From Rhodocollybia butyracea (taxonomy: Eukaryota; Basidiomycota; Agaricomycetes; Agaricales; Omphalotaceae), in contig JADNRY010000243.1 in NCBI GenBank assembly GCA_015501585.1, positions 29,994 through 93,993 of the forward strand: a stretch of 64,000 nucleotides of DNA. Direction: 5' to 3'. The notes below the pieces were generated by a model. That model was not told the origin of the DNA. It saw only the letters and a program-made list of their open reading frames with translations, and did no database searches. Below are positions 10,560 to 21,977 of the stretch, one piece after another. Positions within the stretch are counted from its first letter, which is position 1. Each line of letters starts with the position of its first letter. The position numbers were made by a program, and so were the translations under genes.

Positions 10560-11833
10560 AGCAACTCTTCAATCTGACAACTATTGACCAACTCAATGCT
10601 CTTGTCAACTCAACTTTTTCAATACCGTCCGCATCCAATAGTCAATTCTATCCAGACTCAACATTTCAAATGACCCAACCTGCATTGAAGCTGCCCTTAA
10701 TTGTCGCCTAAAGTACCACCATATCATACCTTCTGATAACACTGCTCTACATGCCCTTTGTAATTTGAAGACTCTGCGTGGGTGTATTAGTAGGAAAAGG
10801 ATAGCCATAGAAAATGCTTTGTGGAAAGGGCTCAATGAATATCCAGAGGAGGCAGAGGCCAGGCTAAGAGTTTTGCTGGACTTGGTATGCAACATGATGT
10901 TTCTCTCATCCCTTGTCTCAATCATCCTAGTCATCCTACAGCCCTGAAATAATCACCTCCAAGTTTAGCCATGTTCAGCTCTCCAACTTTCAGACACTTG
11001 GCATTAACCGCTGGATCAATGATGAAGTTGTCAACTATTTTGTCGGCAAGTGGTGCACTGAATCTGGCACTACTCTTGGGCTCTCCTCATTTTTTGCTTC
11101 TAAGTGCCTTTTTATGTCAAATGACTTTGTTCCCCCGGAGGATGGAGTCCTGACACAAACAGACAAGGAAAGGATCTCTAGGTGGTGTTGTAAAGCCATA
11201 GTAAGTGCTTTTTGTCCCAGGTGTTTGTATGAACTCTCAGTGTTTTCTGTAGCTATTGCAGGAGCTCAGGGACTGGGATAGTGTCTTCATTCCTATCAAC
11301 AATAAGCACCATTGGTACTCTGTGCGTATCAATTTCCTTGACCAGCAAATCAATATCTATGACAGTTGGAAGCCTACATGTGTTAACAATCAAAAAAAAC
11401 CACCGCTCCTTAGGAAGAATGCTAAGTTGATGATGGTACATTTTCATTCCATTCATACTACTACTCTCAAATGTTCAAGTGAACCATTAGCTTTTATTAT
11501 GGGTTACAGAAGTCTTAGGTAGTATTCAAGGCCAAGACATCAACCTTAAAAATAATGTGGACTGTGGGTGGATATTTGATCCCCACTTTGAGGTTTGTCT
11601 TAGACTTGCATCATAATTTTTACCTGCATCCATCAATTCTCAGGTTCATTTCCAGCCTAACGGGTATGATTGTGGGTTCACTTATTGTGGCATTTTCTAC
11701 ACATCTTGGAATTTTGCCAGGTCAATCTAGTGGGGATGATTGTCAGCCAAATCATCTCAAATTCACAGATAATATGGTAGGCAAATGTTTGAGGCTGGCA
11801 CATGAGATGCTCTCAGATGCTGGTCTATCCTAG
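10560..11833 (+). CDS. Ulp1-like (C48) cysteine protease gene, multi-exon, probably transposon-associated
   Basis: Exons can be followed from about 10655-10884, 10942-11200, 11253-11435, about 11508-11591 and 11641-11720 to a short last exon ending at TAG 11831-11833, with GT...AG introns between. The protein shows the order typical of Ulp1/SUMO proteases: an INDEVVNYFV block, FIPINNKHHWYSVRI with the catalytic His (about 11310), INIYDSW with the Asp (11361), and FQPNGYDCGFTYCGIF with the catalytic Cys (11671). A one-base frame change near 10670 separates an upstream piece (LFNLTTIDQLNALVNSTFS). Family members cut ubiquitin-like modifiers; in fungi many such genes travel inside DNA transposons, which fits the neighbours here. 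Catalytic residues look intact, so activity is possible if splicing works. Confidence 0.7.
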
Positions 11834-12029
11834 CAAGTACATATCTGTATATATGGCTGTACAGTGTTGTGTAAAAACAATCAAAGTGTATGTCTTGTGC
11901 AATAGATAGTAGTTGGATTTTCACTTTGGTTTATCTTGAAAGTGTTGCACTTCTCACAACATTTAGCTCACATTTTGATAATATGATGTTTGTTGTGATA
12001 CATAATTAAAGGTGTACTTATGAAGATCC

Positions 12030-12130
12030 CACTTCCCTGGGGCTTCTTGGGGCTTCTCTACGACTTCCCTGGGCCTTCTTGGGGCTTCTCTATGGCTTCT
12101 CTACAACTTTCCTATGGCTTCCCTGGGAGA
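12030..12130. repeat. Short minisatellite, CTTCCCTGGG/GGCTTCT units
   Basis: About five imperfect units of 18-22 bases built from CTTCCCTGGGGCTTCTTGGG and shorter variants. The stretch to 12357 ends in TTTTTCCTGATG, the terminal word of the CATCAGGAAAA MITE family, so it may be one end of such an element; the other end is not found. Confidence 0.5.
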
Positions 12131-12382
12131 CATAGATGACCTAATGTACATAGGATATCTGGAGAGACTAAAGAACCACAGCAACATGAGGCCCACTTAA
12201 AGCAAACCCTACACTTCCTACAGGCACTTCAAAGATATAATAAAGAGACATAGGAATTCACCTCAAAACCTAGGGTGCCAAGGTATCTTGGGCACCTTGG
12301 ATAGCCTCTGCACCATGAGAACCTTGGAAAGCCTAGGTCAGAAGTGTTTTTCCTGATGAGAAAGGTCAGCAACCCCTCTACC

Positions 12383-12673
12383 TAAGGATGGACATGAGTC
12401 CGGATCTTTACAGGTGACTCACAGGTTTGACCCGTGGGAATACCCATCTGACCTGGATCTGCCGGATCCAGGTACCCATTCCCATGGGTCCGGGTCAGGT
12501 CACAGGTCACCCTGGGGATTTCCAGACCTTGTAATGTACTATATATGTACATTATAAGTACAAATACTGCCAGGAACCTGCAGGTAGACCTGTATGACCT
12601 GGATCTGCCGGATCCAGGTACCCGTTTCCCACAGGTCCGGGTTTACTGGGATCCAGACTTGTGTCCATCCTTA
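12383..12673. mobile_element. 291-base hAT-type MITE with 8-bp target duplication CCTCTACC
   Basis: Terminal inverted repeats TAAGGATGGACA...TGTCCATCCTTA are flanked by CCTCTACC at 12375-12382 and 12674-12681. An 8-bp duplication and TAAGG-type ends are those of hAT elements. The interior is rich in GGTACC, CCTGCAGG and GGATCC palindromes arranged symmetrically (CTGCCGGATCCAGG occurs twice). There is no coding capacity. Confidence 0.85.
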
Positions 12674-12777
12674 CCTCTACCTTTGCTTGGTGAACATATG
12701 TTTTTCAATGGGTTGGAGGTTGGATAACCTTCCAAACATCGGGCAAATGGGAACAATGGACAAACAAAGTCTTCCCT

Positions 12778-13302
12778 TTGCTCATGCTGTTGTATCTCAA
12801 ACTGCAGCGTAAAACACAGCCCTTGTGGGATGAAGCTGTTGTCAATGTTGAAGGTCAAAGATGCAAGTGTTGTCATACAGCCCAGAAACTCTCAATTTGG
12901 GTTATTTGTTCTACAAGTATGTTTTTCAATGTAATGGCCTCAGCTTGGGTCGATAACATTCTGCATGAAGTTCATACAGACCTAGTACCTGGCTCCTGGC
13001 TCTTCTGTGACCGGGACCTACCAAAGCCCAGCTGCTCACTGCAGCTACCCAACTCCTACAGTTACTGAAGAGCCATTGAGTGACTCAGACACTGAAGCTG
13101 CTAGACCAAAGAGGAGAGGAGTAACTATAGAAGATGTGGTTGACAAAGAAGTGGAGGAAAGCCAGTCATGAAAGCGGAACAGGGAAAACACCAGTCATGA
13201 TGAGGAGTGGGATCCATCCACCTCAGGTGCTCAGCATACTCCTCTGGTACGGCCTGCAGAATATCTTTATACATGTTGTCCGCTTTGTTTTGGAGGAACT
13301 TT
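12778..13302 (+). pseudogene. KDZ-type transposase, N-terminal fragment
   Basis: In the frame starting near 13065 the protein reads LSDSDTEAARPKRRGVTIED, then EEWDPSTSGAQHTPLVRPAEY, and ends YTCCPLCFGGTL before a GTAAGT donor at about 13302. The CPxCFGG block after an acidic linker is what I recognise from Kyakuja-Dileera-Zisupton (KDZ) transposases of basidiomycetes, just upstream of their catalytic core. An in-frame TGA at about 13168 sits where CGA (Arg) would fit. Upstream, LWDEAVVNVEGQRCKCCH near 12820-12880 could be a BED-like finger, but that is weak. The catalytic part is missing; a hAT-type sequence begins at 13346. Confidence 0.45.
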
Positions 13303-13345
13303 GTAAGTGTTTTATCTCCCTCCTTTCCGTTTACTGATCTCAGTA

Positions 13346-13665
13346 TAAGGATGGACATGAGTCCGGATCTGGCGCGTGGGTACCTGCGCAAAATAAATGC
13401 AACCTGTGACCTGACCCGGACCCGTGGGAAACAGGTACCGGGATCCACAGGTCTGGCACAGGTCAACCTGCAGGTACCTGTGATCTGCCACTTTGTATAT
13501 TCAACAAGATTTATGTGTGTACATTTGTCTACATTATAAACTATTTAATATGTCCCTATCACAATTACATGAATAGTTGCTTGTTAGGAGGATGAAGCAA
13601 AGTTGCAGCACCTTATAGAGAGCTGCCACTGGGTGACATGACCTTGGAACAACACGAGTCTAAAG
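13346..13665 (+). mobile_element. hAT-type element, left part only
   Basis: It begins TAAGGATGGACATGAGTCC, almost the same as the end of the 12383 element. The internal part 13480-13665 recurs in inverse orientation at 17632-17806 (CCACTTTGTATATTCAACAAG and GAAGCAAAGTTGCAGCACC are shared). Its right end is not found, and F1 copy A follows. The 8 bases before it (TCTCAGTA) do not recur next to any other hAT end in the window. Confidence 0.55.
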
Positions 13666-13689
13666 AAACAGATAAAGCGAGAAACCAGA

Positions 13690-15995
13690 ACACACAAGAG
13701 CACACGATATTTGGGTATTTACATGTAGGTGTGTGAAAGGTGCTATAAAACAACCTAACAAAAAACACTACCACACCTAACCAGACTATCAATATGTAAG
13801 GGAGCAAGGGCGGGTTGTCAGAGATTCCCCGAGGGAAAGTCTTGTAATATCGGATGTACGCACGCGACTGCTCCAGGTTCAAGACTGTAGCGCTAACGTG
13901 GGTAACTAAGCTTGGACAACTCTTAGAATTGAGTCGAGGGAAGCCCAGCTGGGTGTACATATGTACGAGGGAACATCGGGATGTCCGAATCAATATAACC
14001 AAACCAAAACCAATAATGCGTATGTGTCCAAAACCAAATAATCAAAACCAAAACCAATACAACGAAACTAAGATTCTCCTAGGCAAACTCTGGCTCTAGC
14101 TAGAATAGTAATCTCGAGGTTTGTCAACAACCCTAGGCAAACTCTGGCACTAGCTGCTGTGACGCCGTAAAGTCCTCAACCAAACTCTGGGCCAAGCTAC
14201 AATATTGTGAGTGAACTTAATCACTAGGAACTTGTACCACAATCTTAGTGGCTTGCCTAACTTCACAGGGAAGTCGACTAAGGAACCCTCACTCTGGAGC
14301 CAAATAATTCCTTACTAGAAACCGTCCCCTCTAAGGAAGCAACTAGATTTAAGGTTGATCTGGAGTTTGAGGGAACTCACACGCTCAAGACTCGATCAGA
14401 TTCTCAAGTGGGCCAAAGGAAGTTTGTGAAATTCTATTACAGGCCAAATTCCGCCGAGCAAGTAATATGACAGTAAATCAAACTCGTTGAAGAAACTATC
14501 AGTCACTCCGCGGTAAAGCGTCGAGACTGGCTAACAACTTTGTGAAGCAACTAACACTTCTCCGCGGGAACACGTAGGGAGGTGACCAGCTACTTACTAG
14601 GTGAAGAAACTAACAACCAACTCGTAGTTAAGTAGAGAAGCGTCACGCTACTAGTCCCGAGGACGTTCTATGGAGCTCACTTCCTAACATACAAATCGAG
14701 GGAAAGATCCTCTGAGGTGAAGGAACACAACCAATCTCGTACAGGGGAGGTGGCAAGTAACTTCGTGAAGTTTATTACTTTCTAAAGATAACCAAGTCAG
14801 GAGGCGTCACGCTACTAGTCCCGAGGGGACGTTCTACAGAGCACTGGTCTTAGCAGTCAAGTCGAGGGCAAGAAACTTTGAGGTGAAGGAACACAAGCAA
14901 TCTCGTACAGGGGAGGTGGCAAGTAACTTTTCTTATTGAATAAATATATCTGGCTTATATACTGAGTAGAGAGAGTTTAATACAAAAAATAGATGAAACA
15001 GATACGGAGAGAGACGGAAAGAGAGTGGAACAGAGGAATCTGGCTCGGAAAGGAAACTCCAGCCTATATATGGTACACACAGTAAAGAAATAGTCCATTC
15101 TTGGGTATATATCAGAGGTAAAATATGATTTCGTGAGGATTAACATAGTTTTAGAGTGTTTTGATCCGAGCGAGGTTTCTCCGATTACTCCACAATTCTC
15201 CGGGGTCAGGAGTACCTTTACGCTTCATGATCACTCGCCGCCCGGTTTCCCTTGGGTGAGTTTCATTCTATTCCTCGGATAGTTCTGTCCATCCTGAGTG
15301 TGATTAACATTCTCTTGAGAAGACCTGTTATCTAGCTTTCCAACGACACCACTTATGATAATCTCGAGCAACTGCGCTGAGTATGTACAAGTGATTCCCG
15401 ATAGTCGGCTTTAACGGATAAGACCTTCCGTGTATGATTTCTAAGATCAAATGTTTCGATTTGCCAAGGCTATCCCGGCGCGTAGCTTTCCGTAGGACCG
15501 CTAAGCATGTTTCTACCGTCCTCACGGTTGCGACCGGTGCCGCGAATAGATCTCTACGGTTTCCTCGGGATCGTTCTGGTCCATTGTTACGGACTGTAAA
15601 GTCCACATCTTAACATAGCTTGTTGGGGGTCTTAGTGCGAGGGATGCCTTCCCTCATAATTCCTTCCCTCGAGTAACGCGTTGGCTTAGTACTTATCCCG
15701 CTTCGAGATGTCCTGTAGTTTAGAGAGTATGCACTCTTGGGTATAACTAGATTGACGATCTAGCGTTGCATCTCCGGGCAGCCCAGGTATCCTCGCTAGC
15801 TTGGCTCTAGGCTACGCTTGTGGGCGTACCTTCACGGCTCGCTGAGTATTATTGTTAAGTTCTTTGCCTCGGCAACAGCTATCACGCTCGGGCTCCGTAT
15901 AACTCTCTTATTGCCTTGTATAACACGTACAAAGTGTCAAAATGTACGGTTACACGCCTTAGGCCGATTTTAGGCCTAATAACGAGTCAAGGGGT
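13690..15995 (+). repeat. Dispersed non-coding repeat F1, copy A (edges approximate)
   Basis: Copy A shares with copy C (55863-57870) and copy B (43036-47462, minus strand) an ordered series of blocks: GTGAAAGGTGCTATAAAACA, an ACCAAAACCAATA stretch beside a GT repeat, GGCAAACTCTGGCTC, TAGGAACTTGTACCACA, TCTGGAGCCAAATAATTCC, GAAGCAACTAGATTTA, a pyrimidine-rich tract, TATATACTG, and near the right end CGGGCTCCGTATAAC. There is no long reading frame. Copy A is the most diverged and contains its own duplicated block (GAGGCGTCACGCTACTAGTC near 14640 and 14805). Confidence 0.6.
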
Positions 15996-16582
15996 TAAGC
16001 AATATTTCCAATCTACTGTACTTGACATGGTATGGAACTATATAAAGGGTACTCGAGGACCGGAGTAGCAATAAGTAATAATCCAAGAGTAGAAAAGACA
16101 AGAACAGCCAAAAGAAGTACAAGGGATGAAAAGACAATGATGGATATAAGCGGAAGCGGCGGAATGGGCATAAAGCATATGTACAATTGTAAGAATGATT
16201 GGGAATGGATTGGCGGGTTCATAGAAAGTGTCCAGTGAAGGAAAAAGTAAGACAGAAGCAAAGTGGAAGTGTATCGGAACCAGAAATGCGGCGGGAGCGG
16301 GTTATGTATTTGTAAGCGGGAAGCGTTGGCAGTCCGCATATGCCTAGGGCATGACAGTGATCAGGTGATGATCCAAGAGAGGCTGATGTGGCATGATTGT
16401 AACACCTTGCCATATGCTGGCTTCTGTAAACTAAAATTAGTGGAGTACCCAAGGTCAACCAGTTAAGAAGCACCTTGTACATGATGCAGCCCAAATCACC
16501 AAAACAAGAATGATGAACATTGTTTACATTGTCCTGAGCTTCTTCAACAAGCCCTGTGTACACAGAATTCTGCTAGAGTCTG
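15996..16582. other. Spacer without recognised gene
   Basis: Open frames on both strands here are short and lack splice-compatible neighbours. Nothing recognised. Confidence 0.3.
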
Positions 16583-16835
16583 TATAACGCGCCCTATGGG
16601 CAAAGTCCTTAAGAACACCGGTGAACACAACAAATAGGATACCATTGTGTGTATGACGGTGTAAAAGACTGACTAGACTCTTAAGTAATCATACAATACT
16701 TATGGTAATGGATTTATTATATAATTAATAATAAATAGAATGATAAGATAGACCGTTTGGTCTATCGGCAGCGTCTAGGATGACCGTATCGCCGGATACA
16801 GTCAGTGGTGATTATGGAGAGGCGGAGGCGTTACA
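16583..16835 (-). repeat. Solo LTR (253 bases) of the gag-only element family, TSD GTCTG
   Basis: The reverse complement matches the LTRs at 21571-21823 and 24795-25047 over its full length (start TGTAACGCCTCCGCC, end GGGCGCGTTATA). It is flanked by GTCTG at 16578-16582 and 16836-16840. A single LTR with a perfect target duplication means the element inserted here and then recombined between its LTRs. Confidence 0.95.
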
Positions 16836-17137
16836 GTCTGGCGGCAGCTGGGGAGAAAGAGGGAGGGTAGCAGCAAGTCTAAGCTTGCGCAGGCAATCAA
16901 GTAGGTCTGTCAATACAGCAAGGAGCCATTGACATATAGACACCTGTGTCAATGTCAAAGAGTGTCCTTGGTCATATTGGGCTTGGGAGCTTGTGGATTG
17001 TGCTTGAAGCATAGCAATTATTAATACATTCTTCTGAAGACAGTGTTAAATTGATGGACCCAGCAGTTTAATTTAACATTACATGACATACCACTTCTTT
17101 GTTTTTGATAAGATTGCTTGACATGAGTCTTGAGTGC

Positions 17138-17403
17138 CTAAGCGTTCATCTTCTTTGTCAGGAAAGGACTCTTCAGGAGATGATAAAGTGGCTGTCTTGC
17201 AGCAATCCCCATTGAGCTCTCTTTCTTGCTAACCTTTGCTTTTGCCTTAGTCAAAGCTTTCAGAGCTGTTTCCAGCTCAAGTTCCGCTGTTGCGACCTCC
17301 CACTGCTTACTTGAGATGTCAATAATCCTTCTCAGCAGCTTATCCATGTGTGCTTGCGCCGCGTCCTGAGTTTTGTATAGCTGTATAGCTTCTTCAACAA
17401 CAG
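17138..17403 (-). CDS. Exon of an unidentified coiled-coil protein
   Basis: On the minus strand, an AG acceptor before 17403 opens a frame reading VVEEAIQLYKTQDAAQAHMD, then KLLRRIIDISSKQWEV, then ATAELELETALKALTKAKAK, ending at a stop at 17138-17140. The heptad spacing of Leu/Ile/Val and the many Lys/Glu residues suggest a coiled coil. No start codon context or further exons could be fixed; on the upstream side the hAT-derived sequence 17632-17830 lies near. Possibly the tail of a transposon-borne protein. Confidence 0.4.
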
Positions 17404-17631
17404 ACTTTCCTCAAAACGTTAAAAAATCATCACAGGAGTGAGACAAAACACTTACAAGGTAATGGCTTTGTTTGGGCTTTGTGCCTCCCATTCACAACAA
17501 AGCACAGCTTCTGTAATTGGCCTTTTTGGGTATGCTGGCCTTACAAAGTTGTGGCACCTTATAGTAGTATGCTGCCACAGGGTCACACTGCCCCAGAACC
17601 TACGCCGATATGTTCTGGGTCATGTACAGGG

Positions 17632-17830
17632 TTGTTCCAAGGTCATGTCACCCAGTGGCAGCTCTCTATAAGGTGCTGCAACTTTGCTTCATCCTCCTAA
17701 CAAGCAACTATTCATGTAATTGTGATAGGGACATATTAAATAGTTTATAATGTAGACAAATGTACACACATAAATCTTGTTGAATATACAAAGTGGCAGG
17801 TCACAGGTACATGGACCTGCCATCCTTACA
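17632..17830 (-). mobile_element. hAT-type fragment, inverse copy of 13480-13665
   Basis: Read on the minus strand it begins TAAGGATGGCAGGTCC and continues as the interior of the 13346 element (CCACTTTGTATATTCAACAAG, ATTTAATATGTCCC, GAAGCAAAGTTGCAGCACC). Similarity stops at the same word (GACCTTGGAACAAC) in both copies, which may mark a real boundary of the family. Confidence 0.55.
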
Positions 17831-17949
17831 TTAGTCCCTTGGATGATCCCAACACAAGTCTTACATCCCATAGGCACTTTGGAACCATTCTACACTCACA
17901 TCCTTTCACATCTCAAATCAACTTTCCCAGTTCGGCTGAAGGATGGCAG

Positions 17950-18620
17950 TACGGAGTGTATCCGCACTTTGGTTTCCAGGTTTGTAACCCATGCTCGGAG
18001 GATTCTGCCTAGATCCTTACAATCACCTCTACTATCATTCCGGCATCATTCCAATTCCATTCCGTCTATTTCCGTCATCTTATCTCTTTTTGTTATCCTC
18101 CTATCTTATCGGTTATCTTTGTCCGATGTCGTACTGCCATTGGACCTTTTGGATTACTTTCTAATTGGTTCTTATTATCTTTTGATTATATTCCCTTCCC
18201 AAACTATTGAGTATTATTGTCTTATGATTGTATTACTTACTTTGGTCTTCTGTATACGTTTCCGACTATTGTCTTTTACCAATCCAGAAGCCCCGGACTC
18301 CTAGTATATAAGTAGTACAACCTTGTACAGAAGTCCTCAGTTTAAATATCAACTTGGATAAACCAGACCTTCTGTCCAACTAAGTTCTGCCTTAGTCTAT
18401 CCTTCTCCCTTCTTACTCGTTGGCCGATACATTGGCCGAATCTATCTTTGGCTCTTGAACTTTATCTTGGACTACTTGGCATGACGAGGGTCTAGCTAAT
18501 AGCTATACCGCATGTCCCACTTCATCTTCAATCTCTGATATTGGTCCGAGACCTACTTTGTCAATCTATACCTTTTGGGATCTGATCAGATACCTTTGGT
18601 CTTGCACGATCTTAACACAA
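17950..18620 (+). promoter_or_regulatory. LTR-like promoter region (candidate solo LTR, ends not fixed)
   Basis: A pyrimidine-rich stretch with many ATTCC/TATC words leads to TAGTATATAAGTAG at 18303-18316, a good TATA box, followed by a leader rich in CTTGG and CTTCC. This is the usual composition of fungal Ty3/gypsy LTR promoters. I could not find matching ends or a target duplication. The open frame that runs through it (17777-18304) has no protein-like composition. Confidence 0.3.
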
Positions 18621-20329
18621 GGCATCCCCAATCATTTGTTGGGATACTTCCTGTATTCCACGCGCCCTGTTAGAGTCCAACACAGAGCTGCTCTGGCTAC
18701 TATTGCACAAAATGCTCTATAGTCTCTGGGGTTCTCTTTGTACTTTAACTATTCCTTTCAAAACAAGACTCTGGACTTCAAAACTTTCAAACAAGACAAG
18801 ACTGGGACTTTAACTTTCAATCAATCAACAACAACAACAACAAGTGCAAGGTCTCTTTCTTTGTCTGTTCAAATGCAATCCAAGTTCATTCAAGTTCTGT
18901 CAGAAGCAAAAGCACTCTGAATAATTCTGTTCTTTCTTCTGCCAGAAGCACCCTATTACTACAAGCTTGACAGCAAGCTTGTTAACCTGGGGGGGGAGGG
19001 ATGCCTGCTCTTTCTGGAGGTCTCCCCTTGATTATATACCCAAGGAAGCCAAGAGTATTGGTAAAGGGAGCATGTGCTCTGCATACGAGGCTGTATGGCA
19101 TCATATGGTCAATTCTATTGTGAAATTTTACATCAGACCCGGAAACAGTGAACAGAGACCGCCCCATGAGGTCGTTTCACTCTATTCAGTTCCATTTCGG
19201 ATCATAGATGTTCAATCTTGAGTTCTTGGTATGTTCTTTTTCATTCATTCTTGATTGTCAGTACTTACAGTGACTTATGACTGTAAGTAAGTGTGAACCA
19301 GTAGTTCACAGGTTCTATAAGTGAGGGAGGACTTGAAGAACAATGTATCTCAGCTATTCTCGCTTCGATAATTGTCATCTAAGCCCTGCAACATTAAGTT
19401 TCATTCTAATCTTTGAAATACTGCTCCAAGGGGACAGATCTCAGTTCTATGCTGGAGCATCGGAAAACCACCCAGTATCGGGACGTCTTACCGTATTTCC
19501 AACTCGTATAAACTTGTTTCAAGGGTTCATAAAATTTCTAAGGTCTCTGACTGATGGGTATTGAAGTATGAGCATATCTATAGAAATATAGGTATGTCTC
19601 CTCCTAGTACCTACTCAAATCTCGTCTCTATGGTCGGGGGCCACATGGAGTATAAGGCGGGAGGGCAGGGGACGTCGACGGGACCTGTTCGGACTCGGTT
19701 TGACCCCCACTCTTGTCCTGTATCATCATGCTATGCAATTATTTGAAAATGAGGCATTTATCCCAACAACTGATGTAACCATGTTCTGGGACCGGAGAAG
19801 TACCCTGGATACCGGTATTTCGATGCCGTCGGATGCCTATGCACTGCTTTCGTTCGTTCTAGTGCTTCAGGGTCTCTGGTACATTTTATTTCTTGCCCCA
19901 GATTGCCCTTTTGCATGTTCTGAGTTTTATACCCTTAGTAAGGTATTATCATTCTGAGTAAGCATTTCCTATGGAAGGGAAAGCTTGTAATCGAGTGCTA
20001 ACTAGTGAAACGATGTAACAATCGTTCAAACGGTCTGCAACATCGAAGGTTTCATAGAAAACGGCCTCCTGGTGAGGTAGTTTCAAGTAAATCAATTATA
20101 TCAAATTCAGAGGATGGGCCGAAATGGCCAATGTTTTGATATCAATGTTAGGCCGTTGTGCGCGTGAAGCGGTGGCAATACAGGCATTGTACGAGCGTGT
20201 CTGATTTGGGTTTCAGTGAACACAGCACTGGGAGAAGTCCTCCAAGTGGTATGAACACTACGTATCATGCAAGGACTATCCAGTAGTGGGCTTTAAGTCT
20301 AGTTTTAGACTCAAAAAGTCTCGGGGCGT
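18621..20329. other. Spacer with unidentified coding scraps
   Basis: A (CAA)n run lies at 18828-18843 and a G8 run at 18990-18997. Between 18967 and 19221 a frame reads IGKGSMCSAYEAV followed by NSIVKFYIRP, faintly like a kinase glycine loop and VAIK lysine, but the rest does not support it. Two further frames at 19343-19564 and 19700-19957 show no known motif. Confidence 0.25.
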
Positions 20330-20945
20330 ATCACCGATAACTGCACCGGTGGTATATTTTTCAAATTTCAGCAAACCTTGCACTGAACTGATAAGAACCG
20401 TCTCACCGGTGCCAGTTCAGTGCAGTTATGCGGTTTTGAACCGGTTTGGCAATAACCCGGTGCAAACTGGTGCGGAACCGGTGAAAACGGCGGTTATACC
20501 AGTTTCAAAACATCATATACCCTGTAGTGTTGCCTAATAAGATAATCTCTACTTATGAACAGTCTATAAAGGTATTCTTACATTAGTATAAAGTAAATTT
20601 GATGCGGTCATCAAGATTTTGATTGTATACAGCTCACAGGTGCCCAAATCAAATGTGGCACATGGGCGCCTGTGAGCTGTATACAATTAAAAATTTGATT
20701 ACCAGATCACATCTACTTTACAATACATAAAGTCAGGCTTGAAAAACACAGTTAATAAATTATTTTCATTATGTAAATTGCACCGGTTGACCACCGGTTA
20801 CCACCGGTTTTGATCAGTTATGCAAATTCTTTAATTTCCAAGAACCGCAAACCACTGCACCAGTGCAACCTTTATTTACCCTCACCGCGGTTCAGTGCAG
20901 TGCGGTTGTCGGTTATCCAACGGTTTGTGCACCGCACTTTAAAAC
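20330..20945. repeat. ACCGGT-rich palindromic non-autonomous element with internal hairpin
   Basis: Left part 20330-20510 and right part 20780-20945 are both packed with ACCGGT, GGTGCA and CAGTGCAGTT words in opposite orientation. A related stretch lies at 42897-43035. Between the parts is the hairpin at 20622-20687. The ends are not sharp and there is no coding frame. Confidence 0.45.
20622..20687. mobile_element. Hairpin MITE, ATTGTA(T/G)ACAGCTCAC family, copy 1
   Basis: ATTGTATACAGCTCACAGG pairs with CCTGTGAGCTGTATACAAT around a short loop. Copies 3 and 4 (48196-48263, 49857-49923) share the ends; in those the centre is the palindrome GGCGCTAAAATTAGCGC or a variant. A half copy lies at 42862-42890. 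Confidence 0.7.
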
Positions 20946-21261
20946 CCTAAAAATAACCATGCAAACTAAGTGTGTTTTATTTTACTGGATTGTTAGAAAA
21001 TTAGGCACCTAGTACAACTTCTAAGTTACATCAAGTTTATATAGATACTAAGGGAAATTGTTAAAAACCATGAACTAGTTCAACTCGTGACACTTTACAT
21101 ACATACTATGCATACTGATGTCAAAGATACCCACAATATGACAAGGACTAAACTGATAGTTAGCCAGTGCTTCATGTTAGAGTGAGCTAACAATACAACA
21201 TATCTCCAAGTTGATCCAGAGAAGTAATCTACTGAGTTACTCAGGGCCCTTAACACAAGGA
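20946..21261. other. Spacer without recognised gene
   Basis: AT-rich, no frame of interest. The minisatellite starts at its right edge. Confidence 0.3.
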
Positions 21262-21570
21262 GTAGTTAGCTACCATATAGGCATGGGCAGCTACCCGACC
21301 TGAACATAGGTAGTGGGTAGCTACCATAGCCAGGGGTGGGTAGCTACCACATCAGTGTGGGCAGCTACCCAACCTTAGCAATGTAGTGTAGCTGCCATAG
21401 CAAGGGGTGTGTAGCTACCGCATAGGTGTGGACAGCTACCTGACCTTAGCATAGGTAGTGGGTAGCTACCACATAGGTGTGGGCAGCTACCCAACCTTAG
21501 CATAGGTACTGGGTAGCTACCACATAGGTGTGGGCAGCTACCTGGCCTCAGCATAGGTGGTGGGGAGCTG
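21262..21570. repeat. TAGCTACC minisatellite, left part
   Basis: Five to six degenerate units of roughly 50 bases made of GGTAGTGGGTAGCTACCACA and GTGTGGGCAGCTACCCAACC, each containing the palindrome GGTAGCTACC or a variant. The gag-only element interrupts the array after AGCTG at 21566-21570; the array resumes at 25048. Confidence 0.8.
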
Positions 21571-21823
21571 TGTAACGCCTCCGCCTCTCCATAATCACCA
21601 CTGACCGTATCCGGCGATACGGTCATCCTAGACACCGCCGATAGACCAAACGGTCTATCTTATCTTTCTGATTATTATTAATTATATAATAAATCCGTTA
21701 CTATAAGTATTGTACGATTACTTAAGAGTCTAGTTAGTCTTTTACACCGTCGTACACACAATAGTATCCTATTTGTCGTGTTCACCGGTGTTCTTAAGGA
21801 CTTTGCCCATAGGGCGCGTTATA
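21571..21823 (+). repeat. 5' LTR of the gag-only element
   Basis: Starts TGTAACGCCTCCGCC at the target site and ends GGGCGCGTTATA. It contains an AATTATATAATAAAT AT-rich box near 21690 that could serve as TATA or polyadenylation signal. Confidence 0.93.
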
Positions 21824-21977
21824 CTTTTTTGAACATCAAAAAATTACTATTGTGTGAATAACACAAAGCTATTAGTTTAACAAGCTAAAAACAGTTATAC
21901 TACCAAGTATAACAACCATTATTCCAACTCACAAACCCGCTCCATTTTTCCGTCCCGCTATATCATTTGCTGTCTCA

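Noticed and set aside
13346..17830. One 4.5-kb hAT element bounded by the TAAGGATGG ends at 13346 and 17830
   Set aside because: The two halves carry the same internal sequence in inverse orientation, but the bases outside (TCTCAGTA and CATTAGTC) do not match, so there is no target duplication to support a single element.
17777..18304. 175-codon open frame as a gene
   Set aside because: Its hydrophobic end results from pyrimidine-rich DNA leading to a TATA box in an LTR-like promoter; no splice partners or motifs.
18967..19221. Protein kinase N-lobe (IGKGSMCSAYEAV)
   Set aside because: Only the glycine-loop-like word fits; no HRD, DFG or further kinase motifs follow in any frame.
21375..21635. 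Minus-strand Cys/Pro-repeat protein
   Set aside because: It is translation of the TAGCTACC minisatellite running into the LTR.
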